14,256 bases of DNA. It comes from Fragilaria radians (taxonomy: Eukaryota; Bacillariophyta; Fragilariophyceae; Fragilariales; Fragilariaceae). The notes under the pieces are model-generated. The model saw only the letters and a list, made by a program, of their open reading frames with translations. It did no database searches and was not told the origin of the DNA. A program made the position numbers and the translations under genes. Every line of letters begins with the position of its first letter. Within the stretch, counting starts at the first letter, position 1. Location: assembly GCA_900642245.1 (NCBI GenBank), contig CAAAJI010001088.1:1-14256 (forward strand), given 5' to 3'. Positions 1 to 8,706 of this stretch are shown here, piece by piece.

Positions 1-732
1 AGAGAATATACCCCAAATTTAATAAAACTTTTGTTAGAAGCGGACCTTGACAAACGAGTTGTCACGGACCTACAAGGGGCTGCTCAATCGCTTCCGATTA
101 GAACTAATATCATATCCCCTGAATCTTGGAGCACAAATAAGGAGAACTCGAATCGATTACATGTTATTCGAGTCTTAGTTGAAGCCTCCTTAGTGCATGT
201 TTGTCATCCTGGTAACTTCTTTGAGTCATCGTTATCTCAGACATTCCCTAAATTCTCAGATGCGTTAAGGCATCTAGCCTCTCCAACTCTCTGGGAAGAA
301 AGGCCATTTTTTGTCTCTCTAGTTCAGGCAATCACTCGTCACAAAGCAAAGTTGACAAAGTTAACAAGAGATACAATTGTATCCAATTGGCTAACTTGGC
401 TCCAGTCTCCATCCAAAAAGAAGGGTTCCATATTTTCCGCAGCTCATGAATACTTCCTATTGCTGCTATTAGAATGGATTTCTTATGGAAACGCAATTCT
501 ACCGCGAGAGCTGGTCAAGAAACATATGAAAGAAGCTGTAGATGCAATAAATTCCAGTGAAAAAACGTTAGAACGCAAATTCGCACGAGTTTGGATGGAG
601 GAACCAGAATTATTTGTCCCTATTAAAGGATACTATGAGCGAATCCTAAACACTCTCCCTCAAGGTCAAGCCCATGAATGGAAAGCTGCTGTAGGAATCG
701 AAAATGAGAATGAAAACAATGACGAATTGTGA
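1..732 (+). CDS. 3' end of an unidentified protein gene (possibly Las1-like)
   Basis: The frame is open from the first base to a TGA at 730-732, so the gene starts upstream of the window. About 243 C-terminal residues are visible and no intron is needed. The sequence is mostly helical in character. It contains alternating Leu/Phe/Trp-rich segments (around codons 60-100 and 145-165), a basic patch (SPSKKKG) and a very acidic, Asn-rich tail (ENENENNDEL). I see no catalytic motif, signal peptide or membrane segment. The run of helical repeats with a short acidic tail is loosely like the C-terminal half of Las1, a pre-rRNA processing factor, but the resemblance is general and I would not rely on it. 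Codon use looks like that of a live gene, unlike the broken sequence that follows. Good confidence that it is a real gene, low confidence in any function. Confidence 0.72.
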   Translation, partial: REYTPNLIKLLLEADLDKRVVTDLQGAAQSLPIRTNIISPESWSTNKENSNRLHVIRVLVEASLVHVCHPGNFFESSLSQTFPKFSDALRHLASPTLWEERPFFVSLVQAITRHKAKLTKLTRDTIVSNWLTWLQSPSKKKGSIFSAAHEYFLLLLLEWISYGNAILPRELVKKHMKEAVDAINSSEKTLERKFARVWMEEPELFVPIKGYYERILNTLPQGQAHEWKAAVGIENENENNDEL

Positions 733-1489
733 GTTTCGCGAAATCAACATTACTTTGCGACAGGTCTAGTTGCAAAAGTCAATGAATGGCTTTAATAGAA
801 GTTATATATTAATTAAAAAAATGCACTGTAACTGTGAATGAGATGCCTGATACTCATTTAGGAAAAATGCAGTTAAATGCGAAAATCAAATGAGCAAATA
901 CCGTAAATTTCAAAGAAATGATAAAGTAGCCATGTGACCGCTCAAATGTCAATAGTCATAAAAAGCAACAATTTTTGTCCAGATTTCAATGGGAGGCCAA
1001 GGGTGGAGAAATTTGTAATAATTTTTCAAAGCCAAGGTGCGGCAATTTACATAACTTGTTAACTGCGCCCATGCGACCGAAACGGTTCATTCATCGTCGT
1101 AATAAGAAAGCTTTCCCTTAGTTTGGCTCAGTATCTTCAAATGATGACCTCAAAATAAAGGGTAGCAAATATTGAATTTTGCTGTTCAATAGTTTCATCA
1201 ATGTTCTTCGAACTTCTTGGGCTCCAATAACACTATAAGCAAAACATTCAACTCACTTGGTTGGAGTTGATTCGACAATTATAAGATCTGATTGATTTCA
1301 GAAAACTCCCTTTTTTTGTATCATCACATGGCTCAAATTTCTAACGTGGGAAGGATATTACTTATCATTCCTAAGTATGGGCATAAGTTGCAAGCAAGTG
1401 CTCATGGATTTGAACAATAATGCTACCAAGAGTGAAGAGTAATGAGAATCCATAAGAATAAATAGTGATTTTCGATTATCTAATTTAGG
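733..1489. other. Intergenic, no gene seen
   Basis: This AT-rich stretch between the first gene and the left LTR-like repeat has stops in all frames. It will include the 3' UTR of the upstream gene, but I could not place a convincing polyadenylation signal. I see no repeat or RNA gene here. Confidence 0.5.
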
Positions 1490-1630
1490 TGCATGAATGC
1501 AAGAGTTGACAAAAGCTGTGAACACTATGAGCTACTATTTTGTACGACTAAACTAGTCTTGGATCTCAATCAACCTCCTCGTTGCTACAATTTTAGTAGC
1601 AACGGTTTTCATTGCTGCCAAGTCATGGCA
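1490..1630 (-). repeat. LTR-like direct repeat, left copy (3' LTR of the element)
   Basis: The core at 1526-1630 matches 3578-3683 in the same orientation at roughly 90 percent by eye, with most differences being transitions. Weaker similarity continues left to about 1490. In both copies the homology stops at the same ...CATGGCA end, giving the TG...CA form expected of LTRs. The left end is less certain. The 74-codon open frame across this region is not treated as a gene. Confidence 0.6.
1580..1604. repeat. Perfect 9-bp hairpin inside the LTR-like repeat
   Basis: CGTTGCTAC, a 7-base AT loop, then GTAGCAACG. In the other repeat copy (3633-3656) the same stem is present but has mismatches, so the hairpin is a feature of the repeat family and not a chance local event. 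Confidence 0.7.
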
Positions 1631-1643
1631 TTTGCTTCCTTCA
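1631..1643 (-). other. Candidate polypurine tract
   Basis: On the minus strand this reads GAAGGAAGCAAA, directly followed by the TG that begins the left LTR-like repeat. A purine tract touching the 3' LTR is where plus-strand DNA synthesis starts in LTR elements. This supports both the element's orientation and the repeat border at 1630. Confidence 0.4.
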
Positions 1644-2007
1644 TCGGGACTTATAAAATAAGGAATGCATCTTCTTATAGATACTTGCTGGACATAGATG
1701 CCCTTACAAATTTTTAGAGTACCTTTTGAATAATCTCTTGGTAAGGTCCATCACATTTTGGAAAATAGCTTATGTTCCACAATGTTCCTCCATCCAATAA
1801 AATTCAATCATTAACTTTATAATCATATTTAATTCTTTTGTTATTTTCATGATCTACATTTAGATCAGAAGCTTTTCATTTTTTATTTATGAAATATGAA
1901 ACCTTTATAATTTATTGTAAAAGACAAGTCAAATATCATATCATTTGTGCTGGGATAGCAACTAAAATGCTATGAGCTGTGAATCTTATTGCCCACGTGC
2001 AATGAGA

Positions 2008-2214
2008 CAATATTTGTGACCAAGGGTGGTTCAGTCATTATCCATGACTGTTACGCTGTATAACACATGATGATAACAAATTCCTAGGAACAGAATTCAG
2101 GAATTACTTAGATTGTATGGAGTACAACACGCATTAAAAATCCGCAAGTAAAATTTTGTGGAATGTCTGCATCAGACATTAGGTAATATGATGATTTGTA
2201 CCTATGAACTAGAA
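2008..2214 (+). pseudogene. Integrase core, second half, in inverted orientation
   Basis: On the plus strand, and only by switching frames, this contains the second part of a Ty3/gypsy integrase core. VIIHD lies near 2035-2048 where families have the second catalytic Asp. KFLGTEF is at about 2077-2097 and QELLRLYGV at about 2098-2124. A degraded NPQ lies near 2140, then FVECLHQTLGNMM (2155-2193) carries the catalytic Glu, and TYEL is near 2200. At least two frameshifts and several stops break it. It runs opposite to gag and to the integrase first half, which end at the same place, so it is best read as a small inversion within the same element. Confidence 0.72.
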
Positions 2215-2530
2215 AATTGCAAATTCAACTATTCGGTCTAAAAAATTAATCATTTCCAAGGCTCTTATGTCCCGTATTTCGGCAACTTCAAATCAGCCTG
2301 TCGCAGGTTCGCAAATTGTAACTGCTAAGATATTTTGTTCCTTATCATGTTTTGTGGTTACAGAATAAGGGCCTATAGTATTGACACATCTAGTTTACCA
2401 CCAATCCTGATTAATATCTTGTCTTGACAAATGACAGTATTTTTTACGGGGATTTTTGCAAAATGACATTATATGACATTTTTTGCATACATTGTGCTAG
2501 GTCTCTTCTCATGCCTGGCAACCAGTGTCT
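2215..2530 (-). pseudogene. Integrase zinc-binding region and core, first half
   Basis: The minus strand reads HWLPGMRRDL near 2527-2498, then after a +1 shift CKKC (the CC pair of the HHCC zinc-binding domain), then the catalytic-core start. In the core, VNTIGPY near 2380 corresponds to the family's VDxIGPY, so the first catalytic Asp is Asn here. ILAVTICEPATG follows near 2330-2290, then a TGA where families have Trp, then FEVAEIRDIRALEMINF. Translation collapses near 2215, exactly where the plus-strand half begins. This is a non-functional Ty3/gypsy-type integrase fragment. Confidence 0.75.
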
Positions 2531-2573
2531 ACACTACTGCTCTTAATTACCTCTGTTAGTTCTTATTTTAAAA

Positions 2574-3460
2574 CTATAGATTCAGTAGTGTTAAATTTGT
2601 TTCAGATTGATTTAGGATGATGTAATGGTAACATCCCTCAAACTCCATGAGAAATTCCTGCATCTCAGGCATCTCAGGCATCTCATCTACATTGTTAGAG
2701 GCATCCAACATATTGAACATTTCCTGTTCAACTGTAAATGCTATGTTTGAACTTTTGTTCCACTTTTTCTGTTGGGCCTTTTGATTGGTTTTGCGTTGGG
2801 CCTCTTGCACGGCCTTCAACTTGAAGCAGAACATGTCTTCCCTGTGACCTTTCATATTACAGAACTTAGCACTGGATGTTTTGGTCTATGAATGGGAGGG
2901 CAATTTGCATTTAGAAAAAAATTAATTCTGTAAATGAATTTTCGTTACCGTTATAAGTAATCTGTTTGTTAGAGGAAGGCTGATTAAACTTTTGTAGCCT
3001 CGCGCCAGAGAACCAATTAAAAGTAGGCAATCAAAGTAGGCGCAAACCTCAGCATCTGGTTTATTTTTGTCATCTCACCTATAATTGGATGTTGCAATGT
3101 TTGTGTGAATAAAAGTTGGTAAGAATCATAGACCATTTCTCGGATGTTGTCATAATCTAACTTATTACCTGTATCTGGTACATATCGTAAATAATGATTA
3201 AACTCACATTACTTAGGGGTGCTTGTCTAATGTATTCATCAAGCATTGCCCTAAATTTACAGTACCCTTCCACGGTATGTCCAGTCCACAGCGTGCATAC
3301 ATGGCGGATGACGCTATCGTAGGATTTCTATGACTTTGTCGGTTTCGGTTTCACCCTTGTTGGGCTCTGGATAAAGCGGAATCTGAGCCTGCCAACAAGG
3401 ATTCTCAGTCACGCGGACTTCAAAACCCGTCAACTTGCGCGGAATCAACTTCAAAAACAT
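2574..3460 (-). pseudogene. gag: Frameshifted retrotransposon gag with a broken CCHC zinc knuckle
   Basis: From a possible start at 3460 the minus strand is open for 48 codons (FEVRVTENPCW, QIPLYPEPNKG) to a TAG at 3314-3316. It continues in other frames: a helical capsid-like stretch (HTVEGYCKFRAMLDEYIRQ, about 3285-3220), a second one near 3190-3060 (LDYDNIREMVYDSYQLLF), and a Gln/Asn-rich linker. Then comes a nucleocapsid-type knuckle at about 2826-2870 (AKFCNMKGHREDMFC) and an open, very basic then acidic tail to 2574. The family pattern is CX2CX4HX4C. Here the first Cys is Ala and one extra residue sits before the last Cys, so zinc binding is probably lost. The 93-codon open frame at the left end is gag's C-terminal part, not a separate gene. 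Confidence 0.68.
2660..2686. repeat. Three tandem copies of a 9-base unit
   Basis: GCATCTCAG occurs three times in a row, the last copy ending in T. It lies in the gag tail and, on the minus strand, encodes an EMP-type tripeptide repeat (EMPEMPEM). The unit is a multiple of three, so it expanded without shifting the frame. Confidence 0.8.
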
Positions 3461-3518
3461 TTGTTTTTAACAAGGCTTTTTTAAATTTTAGTGTTCTATT
3501 TTAGTTCGGTGTGGCTTG

Positions 3519-3683
3519 TGCATTCACTATGCAGTATGCGTAAGTTGACAAAGGTAAGTTTACGAAACCCTGAAAATTATGAGTTACTATTTTATATGAC
3601 TAAACTAGTCTTGGATCTTGATCAACCTCCTTGTTGCTACAATTTTTTGTAGCACCGGTTCTCATTGCTGCCGAGTCATGGCA
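3519..3683 (-). repeat. LTR-like direct repeat, right copy (5' LTR of the element)
   Basis: Second copy of the 1490-1630 repeat, about 24 bases longer because of an insertion or deletion near 3556-3576. The conserved core is 3578-3683. It lies just upstream of the minus-strand gag, where a 5' LTR should be. I could not recognise a tRNA primer binding site next to its inner end. Confidence 0.6.
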
Positions 3684-4899
3684 ATGTGAGATGAGGGATA
3701 GTTTGCATTCCCGCTTGAATTAAATGAAGAGACTGTTTCTAAAGGTAGACTTAAAAGCTAGGACAATTGAAAGATCAAGCATATTCAATCCCTATTCACA
3801 CAAGCATACAGTATCCCCAAATAGCTCATGCCTTTGATGAAAGTTCTTGAAACATTTTGCTACTGACAAGATAGGGAACAATCAAAAATGATGTGTCATA
3901 TCATATCAAAAGCAAATGCCATATCCATGGGAGAATCGGACACGGGAACAAAATGATAATCCGTGATATAAAGAAAGTAGACGAAAATAGAGCCATTGCT
4001 AAAAAGAAAAAAAGGACCATCTGAAACAAAAAACTTACCAAAACTACGAAAAACTTAGGAAAATAGGAATCATGTTGGATCTGATTCATTCATCCATACT
4101 ATGACGAAGTTAAATTGATCTACAACGCAGCTACTGTAGTGAGTCGAGGGAAGTTGAACAAAGAGAAACTTAGCTTGCTCAATGCCTAAGATATATATGC
4201 ATCAATTGAGACTACAACAGGCGACAAAGCACTGCCAAAAACATGCAAAGATTCAGTCGGTAAAGATATCAATTTTTTAGTTAGTGGAAGATGAGTGCTG
4301 ATATTATTATTTTAGATAGGGAAGATGAAGATAAACTCAATAATACCTCATTTTGATTGATCCTTTAGAGTATAAAGTTCAAAGCCAATCTTTGTTTCCT
4401 CTTTGATAGATGAGCTGGATTTGAGCTAAGGTATACTCAGGATCAGCATCATACTAAACAGCGCATGGACGATTGTTGATGCTAATGTATACTTCAAGCA
4501 CTATCATGCAGATTAAATTCTTGTTTCGCCTGGACTTAAGATAAAAGAAAATACCTGGCCACAGAATAAAATTCTCTTAATTATCTTCCCCCTAATACCG
4601 AACTAAGTCTCCAAACGTGTAGACCGATAATGTTCCTAAGATTGTCGTGCTAGTCTTTCAGGCCTTTTTGTTATTCAACGCTCTTTGATCTGCCAACTTT
4701 GATCATTACAGTTGGATAGTGACTATTTTTGAACAAAGCTATGTTGGAGTTTGCAAAATAATTGCAAACCTTCGGGTTCAATGATTCCACTATCTCAACT
4801 TCATTCAGTATGTTGCATGCATCTAAATCGATGTTTAATTTCCACAGCATTTGCGTTAAGATGTTATCTTTGAAAGAGTAATTGCACTTTAAGTGAATC
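3684..4899. other. Repeat-rich intergenic stretch, no intact gene
   Basis: No gene can be supported. A hydrophobic minus-strand open frame at 3901-4089 looks like a chance product of the AG-rich plus strand. At 4379-4500 the minus strand reads with one stop through a protein-like stretch (YDADPEYTLAQIQLIYQ) that I cannot assign. A perfect 8-bp inverted repeat with a 5-base loop (GTTTGCAA/TTGCAAAC) lies at 4749-4769. Confidence 0.45.
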
Positions 4900-5256
4900 C
4901 CTTCATTTTCTCAACCACAAAGCGATATTGGATAAATTTTCAGAGAAATATTGAGATGCCTTGAGTCACCACGCAGGTTTCGCAATGGACAGCATTCAAA
5001 AGAATGGATCATCAAATACCTGGGCAAAACTCTTTTTGAATACCAGAAACTTGACTGTAACCTAGTGTCAGTTGAAGTGATGCTTCCAATTACAGTGAGA
5101 AGTGATAACTTTGGTGCCACTTCTACGGCAGAGAATACAAATTCAGGGGCTCATAATAGGCATATGGATACAAGATACCACTTGATTCAAGAATACATTG
5201 ATGTTGGAAGTAAAACAATTGTGTGTGTGAAGGCAGAAGGCAATAACGGTGATTAA
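4900..5256 (+). pseudogene. Ty1/copia RT-RNase H fragment with internal deletion
   Basis: The frame starting at 4900 carries a degraded SDI near 4921-4929 (families: RPDI), an in-frame TAA at 4933-4935, and then CLESPRR...H..EWIIKYLGKT, which matches the end of copia reverse transcriptase (H..A...I.RYLKGT). After about 20 residues it goes straight to the RNase H end: ITVRSDNFGA with a catalytic-type Asp, AENTNSGAHNRHMDTRYH, then YIDVG and KAEGNN. In intact copia elements these two blocks are about 100 residues apart and include the SSTEAEY motif, which is missing. The frame ends at TAA 5254-5256 where families continue with ADxxTKN. The fragment is dead. Confidence 0.8.
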
Positions 5257-6251
5257 AACAATGAATACAGTGCCATATGAGATACACACTAGTACGTGAT
5301 TAGGAAGAGTACAAGATGATTTGACTGAATGAATATGGGGGTATTCAAATATATCTCCCTTTAGCGATAGGAGTAAAATTGGTTGCTCCTCACAACTTCT
5401 ATGGTGACTAACGCACCCTACCTTATACAGTCAGAATTTTGGCCTCAAACTTTATTTCATAGTTTTTCTTTTTTGATGCTTTATAATCTTTATACTATCA
5501 AGTCACTGCCATCCGATTTCCAGTACTTTGATGACATGGAACATTCACTCGGAATCACCAGTCCGTATTTCTTGATTTCCTGTTGTCAGCCGACATAAAT
5601 GTCATGTGGAACCTAGGTGCTGAATACCCCTGGGTTATTCCTATCTAATATATTTTTAAGGGATTTGATGATCTGCAGATTTGTTGATGCTTCTTTTTCA
5701 TATAATCATGTCCAAACATTTGTTCAAACTTTGTTCACAAATAAAATTTGATCTTTTAACCTTTTTTTCTTTTAGTTTTTGATCATGTATGAAGTTATTC
5801 TTTCCCCTCTGTCGAAAATTGTAATATTGCATTCCATCACTTAGATTTATTGCAATTATAAATGCTCACACCATCTCTTAATGTTAGCAAACTGCTTGGC
5901 TAAAAAGAAGTTTTTATCATGTTTAATAGTCCTGTAGGATTATCGTTATGTTAGTGTCACATCTTGCTGAGGAACTGCACAACAGGATCTTGGGATGATC
6001 TCTGCTTCCTCCCTCTATATGAACAATTTCGGACTTTCCTGGATTGAAACATCTTTTTTCAACAACAGTCTGCTTCGTTGATGTGCATATTCCTTTCACG
6101 TATAAAGTTGAACCCTAAGCTGTACTTATGAATGATTATATAGTGTGCCGTTCTTCTTCTTTTTAAGGGCATTCATCTTTGAATCACAAAGTTGATGAAG
6201 TTAACGTGTAATCTCAATATGTCTTCTTACACGTTGTAAATCTATAATTCT
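5257..6251. other. Intergenic, no gene seen
   Basis: AT-rich sequence whose plus strand becomes strongly pyrimidine-rich after about 5650. The 71-codon plus-strand open frame at 5383-5598 has no recognisable motif and I do not call it. No LTR could be found beside the copia fragment. Confidence 0.4.
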
Positions 6252-7322
6252 TCAATTAGCTCTTTCTCTGACTTTATCTATATTTTTCGCTAAGTGCTTT
6301 GAGAGACTACAACTGGAGATGTCGCTTGAGCCTCATATACACTTTAGGCTAGGTTCTTCACTGATGCATTTTTCTCTCTGATGTTGCTGGTGCAACTTAT
6401 GTACTTTTTCACTGTGAACAAAACCTTGTTCATAGTCAACATATGCACTTGATCAATCTGTTCCACTATATACATATGACTGAAAGGTTGGCGTTGAAAG
6501 ATTGCATGATAGTGCTTGCATGTGATGCTTCCTATTTACTTTTGCAATAAGTTCTTTTAGATCATTGTTGCGTTTCTTCCTTTTGGATATGATGTACTCA
6601 ATTTCTTCGATCCTTCCTATTCATGAAAAATCTTTCAGCACTCCTTGTCTTTAATCTGATTTTTCAGCTCATTTTCAGCTCATATTTTTCATTGAAGTTT
6701 GAATCTTGCTGATTTCTTAATTCTTAACTATTGATATCTTAATTTTGGAATCTTCTCAATAACTGCTCTCTCTTCATATATCCTTTTTTTCATTTACGAA
6801 CTTCTTTTCATTTTCTTCATCCGCTGTCTTGGCTTGAAGTATTTTGAAATCTATGCGGCTCCCTGAATCAAAGTGTTACACCTTTTCTCGGAGAATTTGT
6901 AGCTGCTGCCTGACTTGAATCTTCATCAATTGTTCCAAGTCTCCTGTGCATTCTTTCAACATTGTATCAAACTGCTTCTGTTACTTGAATACTTGTACAT
7001 CACTACTTTTCTCCGCATTTCTAAATCCTTCATGAAGTTTCGCTTGCATTTTCATCTCATACTTCTCTGTTTGTTTTGATAGTTGATTAAAATCCTTCTG
7101 GCCAAAACCTTGATTGGCTCTGAGACTCTTAGTATCTAATTTCAAAGTAATTGGCTTGTAATCGGTGTAGCATTCCACTACTTTGTTTAAATATCTTGTA
7201 GTGATTACATGCCTTAAAACGTCCTGCGATGTTAGCACATGGTTTATGTGTATCTTGACATCATTATTCTTGAAGCTACACATGAATCCTGTCCAACATC
7301 CGCTTGGATACTGGATACTTCT
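6252..7322 (-). pseudogene. Possible decayed coiled-coil gene, downstream part
   Basis: The minus-strand frame that follows the copia fragment runs from 7322 to 6774 with only two internal stops (6981-6983 and 6876-6878). It reads as charged helical protein, for example FNQLSKQTEKYEMKMQAKL, then FDTMLKECTGDLEQLMKIQ and KTADEENEKKF. Another frame resumes near 6600 (EEIEYIISKRKKRNNDLKEL) and ends at 6252, with stops at 6453 and 6333. I do not recognise a family. A purine-rich strand gives Lys/Glu-rich translations anyway, so this could be compositional. The long, nearly open stretches are the main argument for lost coding function. Confidence 0.3.
6661..6682. repeat. Two tandem copies of an 11-base unit
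   Basis: TTTTCAGCTCA occurs twice back to back. It lies in the pyrimidine-rich region and the unit length is not a multiple of three, so it would shift any minus-strand frame. Confidence 0.75.
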
Positions 7323-7878
7323 AATATCGGAGTTGTTATAATTATCATTTGATTTTACAAATTTAATCCACACTCTCTTTGACAAAGTGATATCCGGTAA
7401 CAACATGCCTGCTTGGTACGCCTGTTGAGGAATTTTGACTCAGAAACAAAGCGCCAACATTATCAGTTTTCACCACAATTAAGAGTTCTACCTCAATTCC
7501 ACTGTCACAACGGAAGAAGCAAGTAAATCGGATTTCCTTGACAGCTTCAGACATGGCAGCATATTCAGCTTCACTGTTAGATGATATGACTCCCCGTTGC
7601 GACTTTGATCCCCAACAAACAGGTACGTTTTGCAAATAAACAATGGAACATGTAACACTAACCCTCGTTTCCGGGGTACCAGCCCAATCACTGTTCCAAG
7701 AAATGTTCCTGTCAAAATTTGGTTGGATCCTCAGACAAAATGTTTTGATATCCATCACATGTAGCATTTCTTGGTGAGTCCCTATCATTGCCTTATGTGA
7801 TTCTATCTTTCCTGCATCTGGTGATTGGCCTATAATATTAATATTGGATGCAAATACTAAAATCGGATGTGTCTTTCG
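7323..7878 (-). pseudogene. Ty1/copia RNase H fragment with a frameshift
   Basis: After a stop at 7879-7881 the minus strand reads HKAMIGTHQE...DIKTFCLRIQPN, the end of copia reverse transcriptase. RNase H follows: SDWAGTPETRVS, VCWGSKSQ, SSNSEAEYAAMSEAVKEIRF, VVKTDNVGALFLSQN and RHVVTGYHFVKE. A frameshift lies near 7365-7400, and the next block (WIKFVKSNDN) continues in the overlapping frame and stops resembling copia at about 7323. The 141-codon open frames at 7363-7788 and 6981-7406 are the two sides of this break. The acidic catalytic positions are largely still visible, but protease, integrase and most of the reverse transcriptase are absent and no LTR is found. It is more complete than the plus-strand copia fragment at 4900 and lies in the opposite orientation. 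Confidence 0.82.
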
Positions 7879-8338
7879 TTATTCAATGAAAATAAATGCC
7901 TTTTTTCATCTGCGTGATTTTCTCGAAATGCTTGAAGTATAAGCTCTTCTTTCTATTTCTCTGTATTTCGCTGCTCTAAATAGTCCATTTTTCGTTTTCT
8001 CATGACTCGTGTGCTTGCTCTGTTGAGGATTTGGAAGTTCTGCATTTGAGTTGTTAATTGATATTTGCTACTAATTGCAACTCTATGGTACACTCTTCAA
8101 CTCTTGAAAATGATCTCAATCTTTTCTTCACTCTGCTTCATTTAAATTCATATTTTTCACTCGCCATTTTTTGAGTTATTAAGTCCAATTTATAGCCTAC
8201 TTCTTTAACCGACTTAGGTAATTCAAATCACTTTGACACTTCTATGAATAGAAATAAAGCAATTCTCAATGAAATGTATTGTTTTGAGGCTTCTGTCAAG
8301 TCATGACTTCTAATACATGCTTCCTTGGGTTCTTCTAC
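7857..8338 (-). pseudogene. Possible decayed coiled-coil gene, upstream part
   Basis: Upstream of the copia fragment on the same strand, one frame from 8338 reads VEEPKEACIRSHDLTEASKQ and on past one stop to a stretch ending near 8140. A second frame from 8138 (KQSEEKIEIIF, then MQNFQILNRASTRVMRKRK and EELILQAFRENHADEKRH) ends at TAG 7857-7859 with two internal stops. The composition is the same charged, helical type as 6252-7322, so the two may be one gene split by the copia insertion. The evidence is composition and open frame only; I recognise no family. Confidence 0.28.
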
Positions 8339-8706
8339 TACTATAACTTCCTATTTCAAACAAGAGTTAAATCATCCGGAGATGTCGAATGTCAATAAAC
8401 AAAGGCTTGTCTACAGTAATTCTTATCCTCTCTTTTTCTGTTGGAAATTTCCAGTGGCTATTTCCAATCTCTGCTTTGATGCTATCTTTGAACTTGAAAA
8501 GCTTTCATCTTTTAGGATGACGATTCTGGCTTTGTCTTGATTGTGTGCTACATTTCAAAACATACTGTTGGGTGCTTCCATGTCAGGTATCCACAGATTT
8601 GAGCTCAACTTAACGCTTCTGACCGTCAACGGAAAATCTTTTTTGTTCCTTTTGGGTGGCAGTCGTAATAGCCACAATTCTGAAGGTTTGAATTTTACAA
8701 TGCAGA
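8339..8706. other. Upstream region of the methyltransferase gene
   Basis: No gene is supported here; two short plus-strand open frames (8325-8540 and 8541-8723) have no motif. The stretch should hold the promoter and 5' UTR of the methyltransferase gene, but I see no clear TATA box or other site. Confidence 0.4.

Larger units (their letters stand above)
1490..3683 (-). mobile_element. Degenerate Ty3/gypsy-like LTR retrotransposon, internally deleted
   Basis: Reading on the minus strand from right to left, the parts come in LTR-element order. They are an LTR-like repeat (3683-3519), a broken gag with a zinc knuckle (3460-2574), an integrase (2530-2215 plus a locally inverted piece at 2008-2214), a purine-rich tract (1643-1631) and a second copy of the LTR-like repeat (1630-1490). 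The integrase follows gag almost directly, so protease, reverse transcriptase and RNase H, about 2 kb or more, are missing. All coding parts carry stops and frameshifts, so the copy is dead. The Ty3/gypsy class is inferred from the integrase, which has a WLPGM-type zinc-binding region, IGPY and HQTLGNM. No matching target-site duplication is visible at the outer ends (TTAGG against ATGTG), so the borders are approximate. Confidence 0.72.

Noticed and set aside
1493..1717. 74-codon plus-strand open frame
   Set aside because: It lies across the LTR-like repeat; the second repeat copy has stops in the same frame, so it is not a gene.
3901..4089. Hydrophobic 62-codon minus-strand frame
   Set aside because: It is the antisense of an A-rich plus-strand stretch, which gives Phe/Leu-rich translations by composition; no motif or partner.
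4765..4790. tRNA-like GGGTTCAATGATTCC string
   Set aside because: Resembles a T-arm or B box only weakly; no acceptor stem, D arm or anticodon arm could be folded around it.
4911..5120. 69-codon minus-strand frame
   Set aside because: Antisense of the plus-strand copia fragment, which has clear family motifs.
7488..7715. 75-codon minus-strand frame
   Set aside because: Overlaps the copia RNase H in another frame and has none of its motifs.
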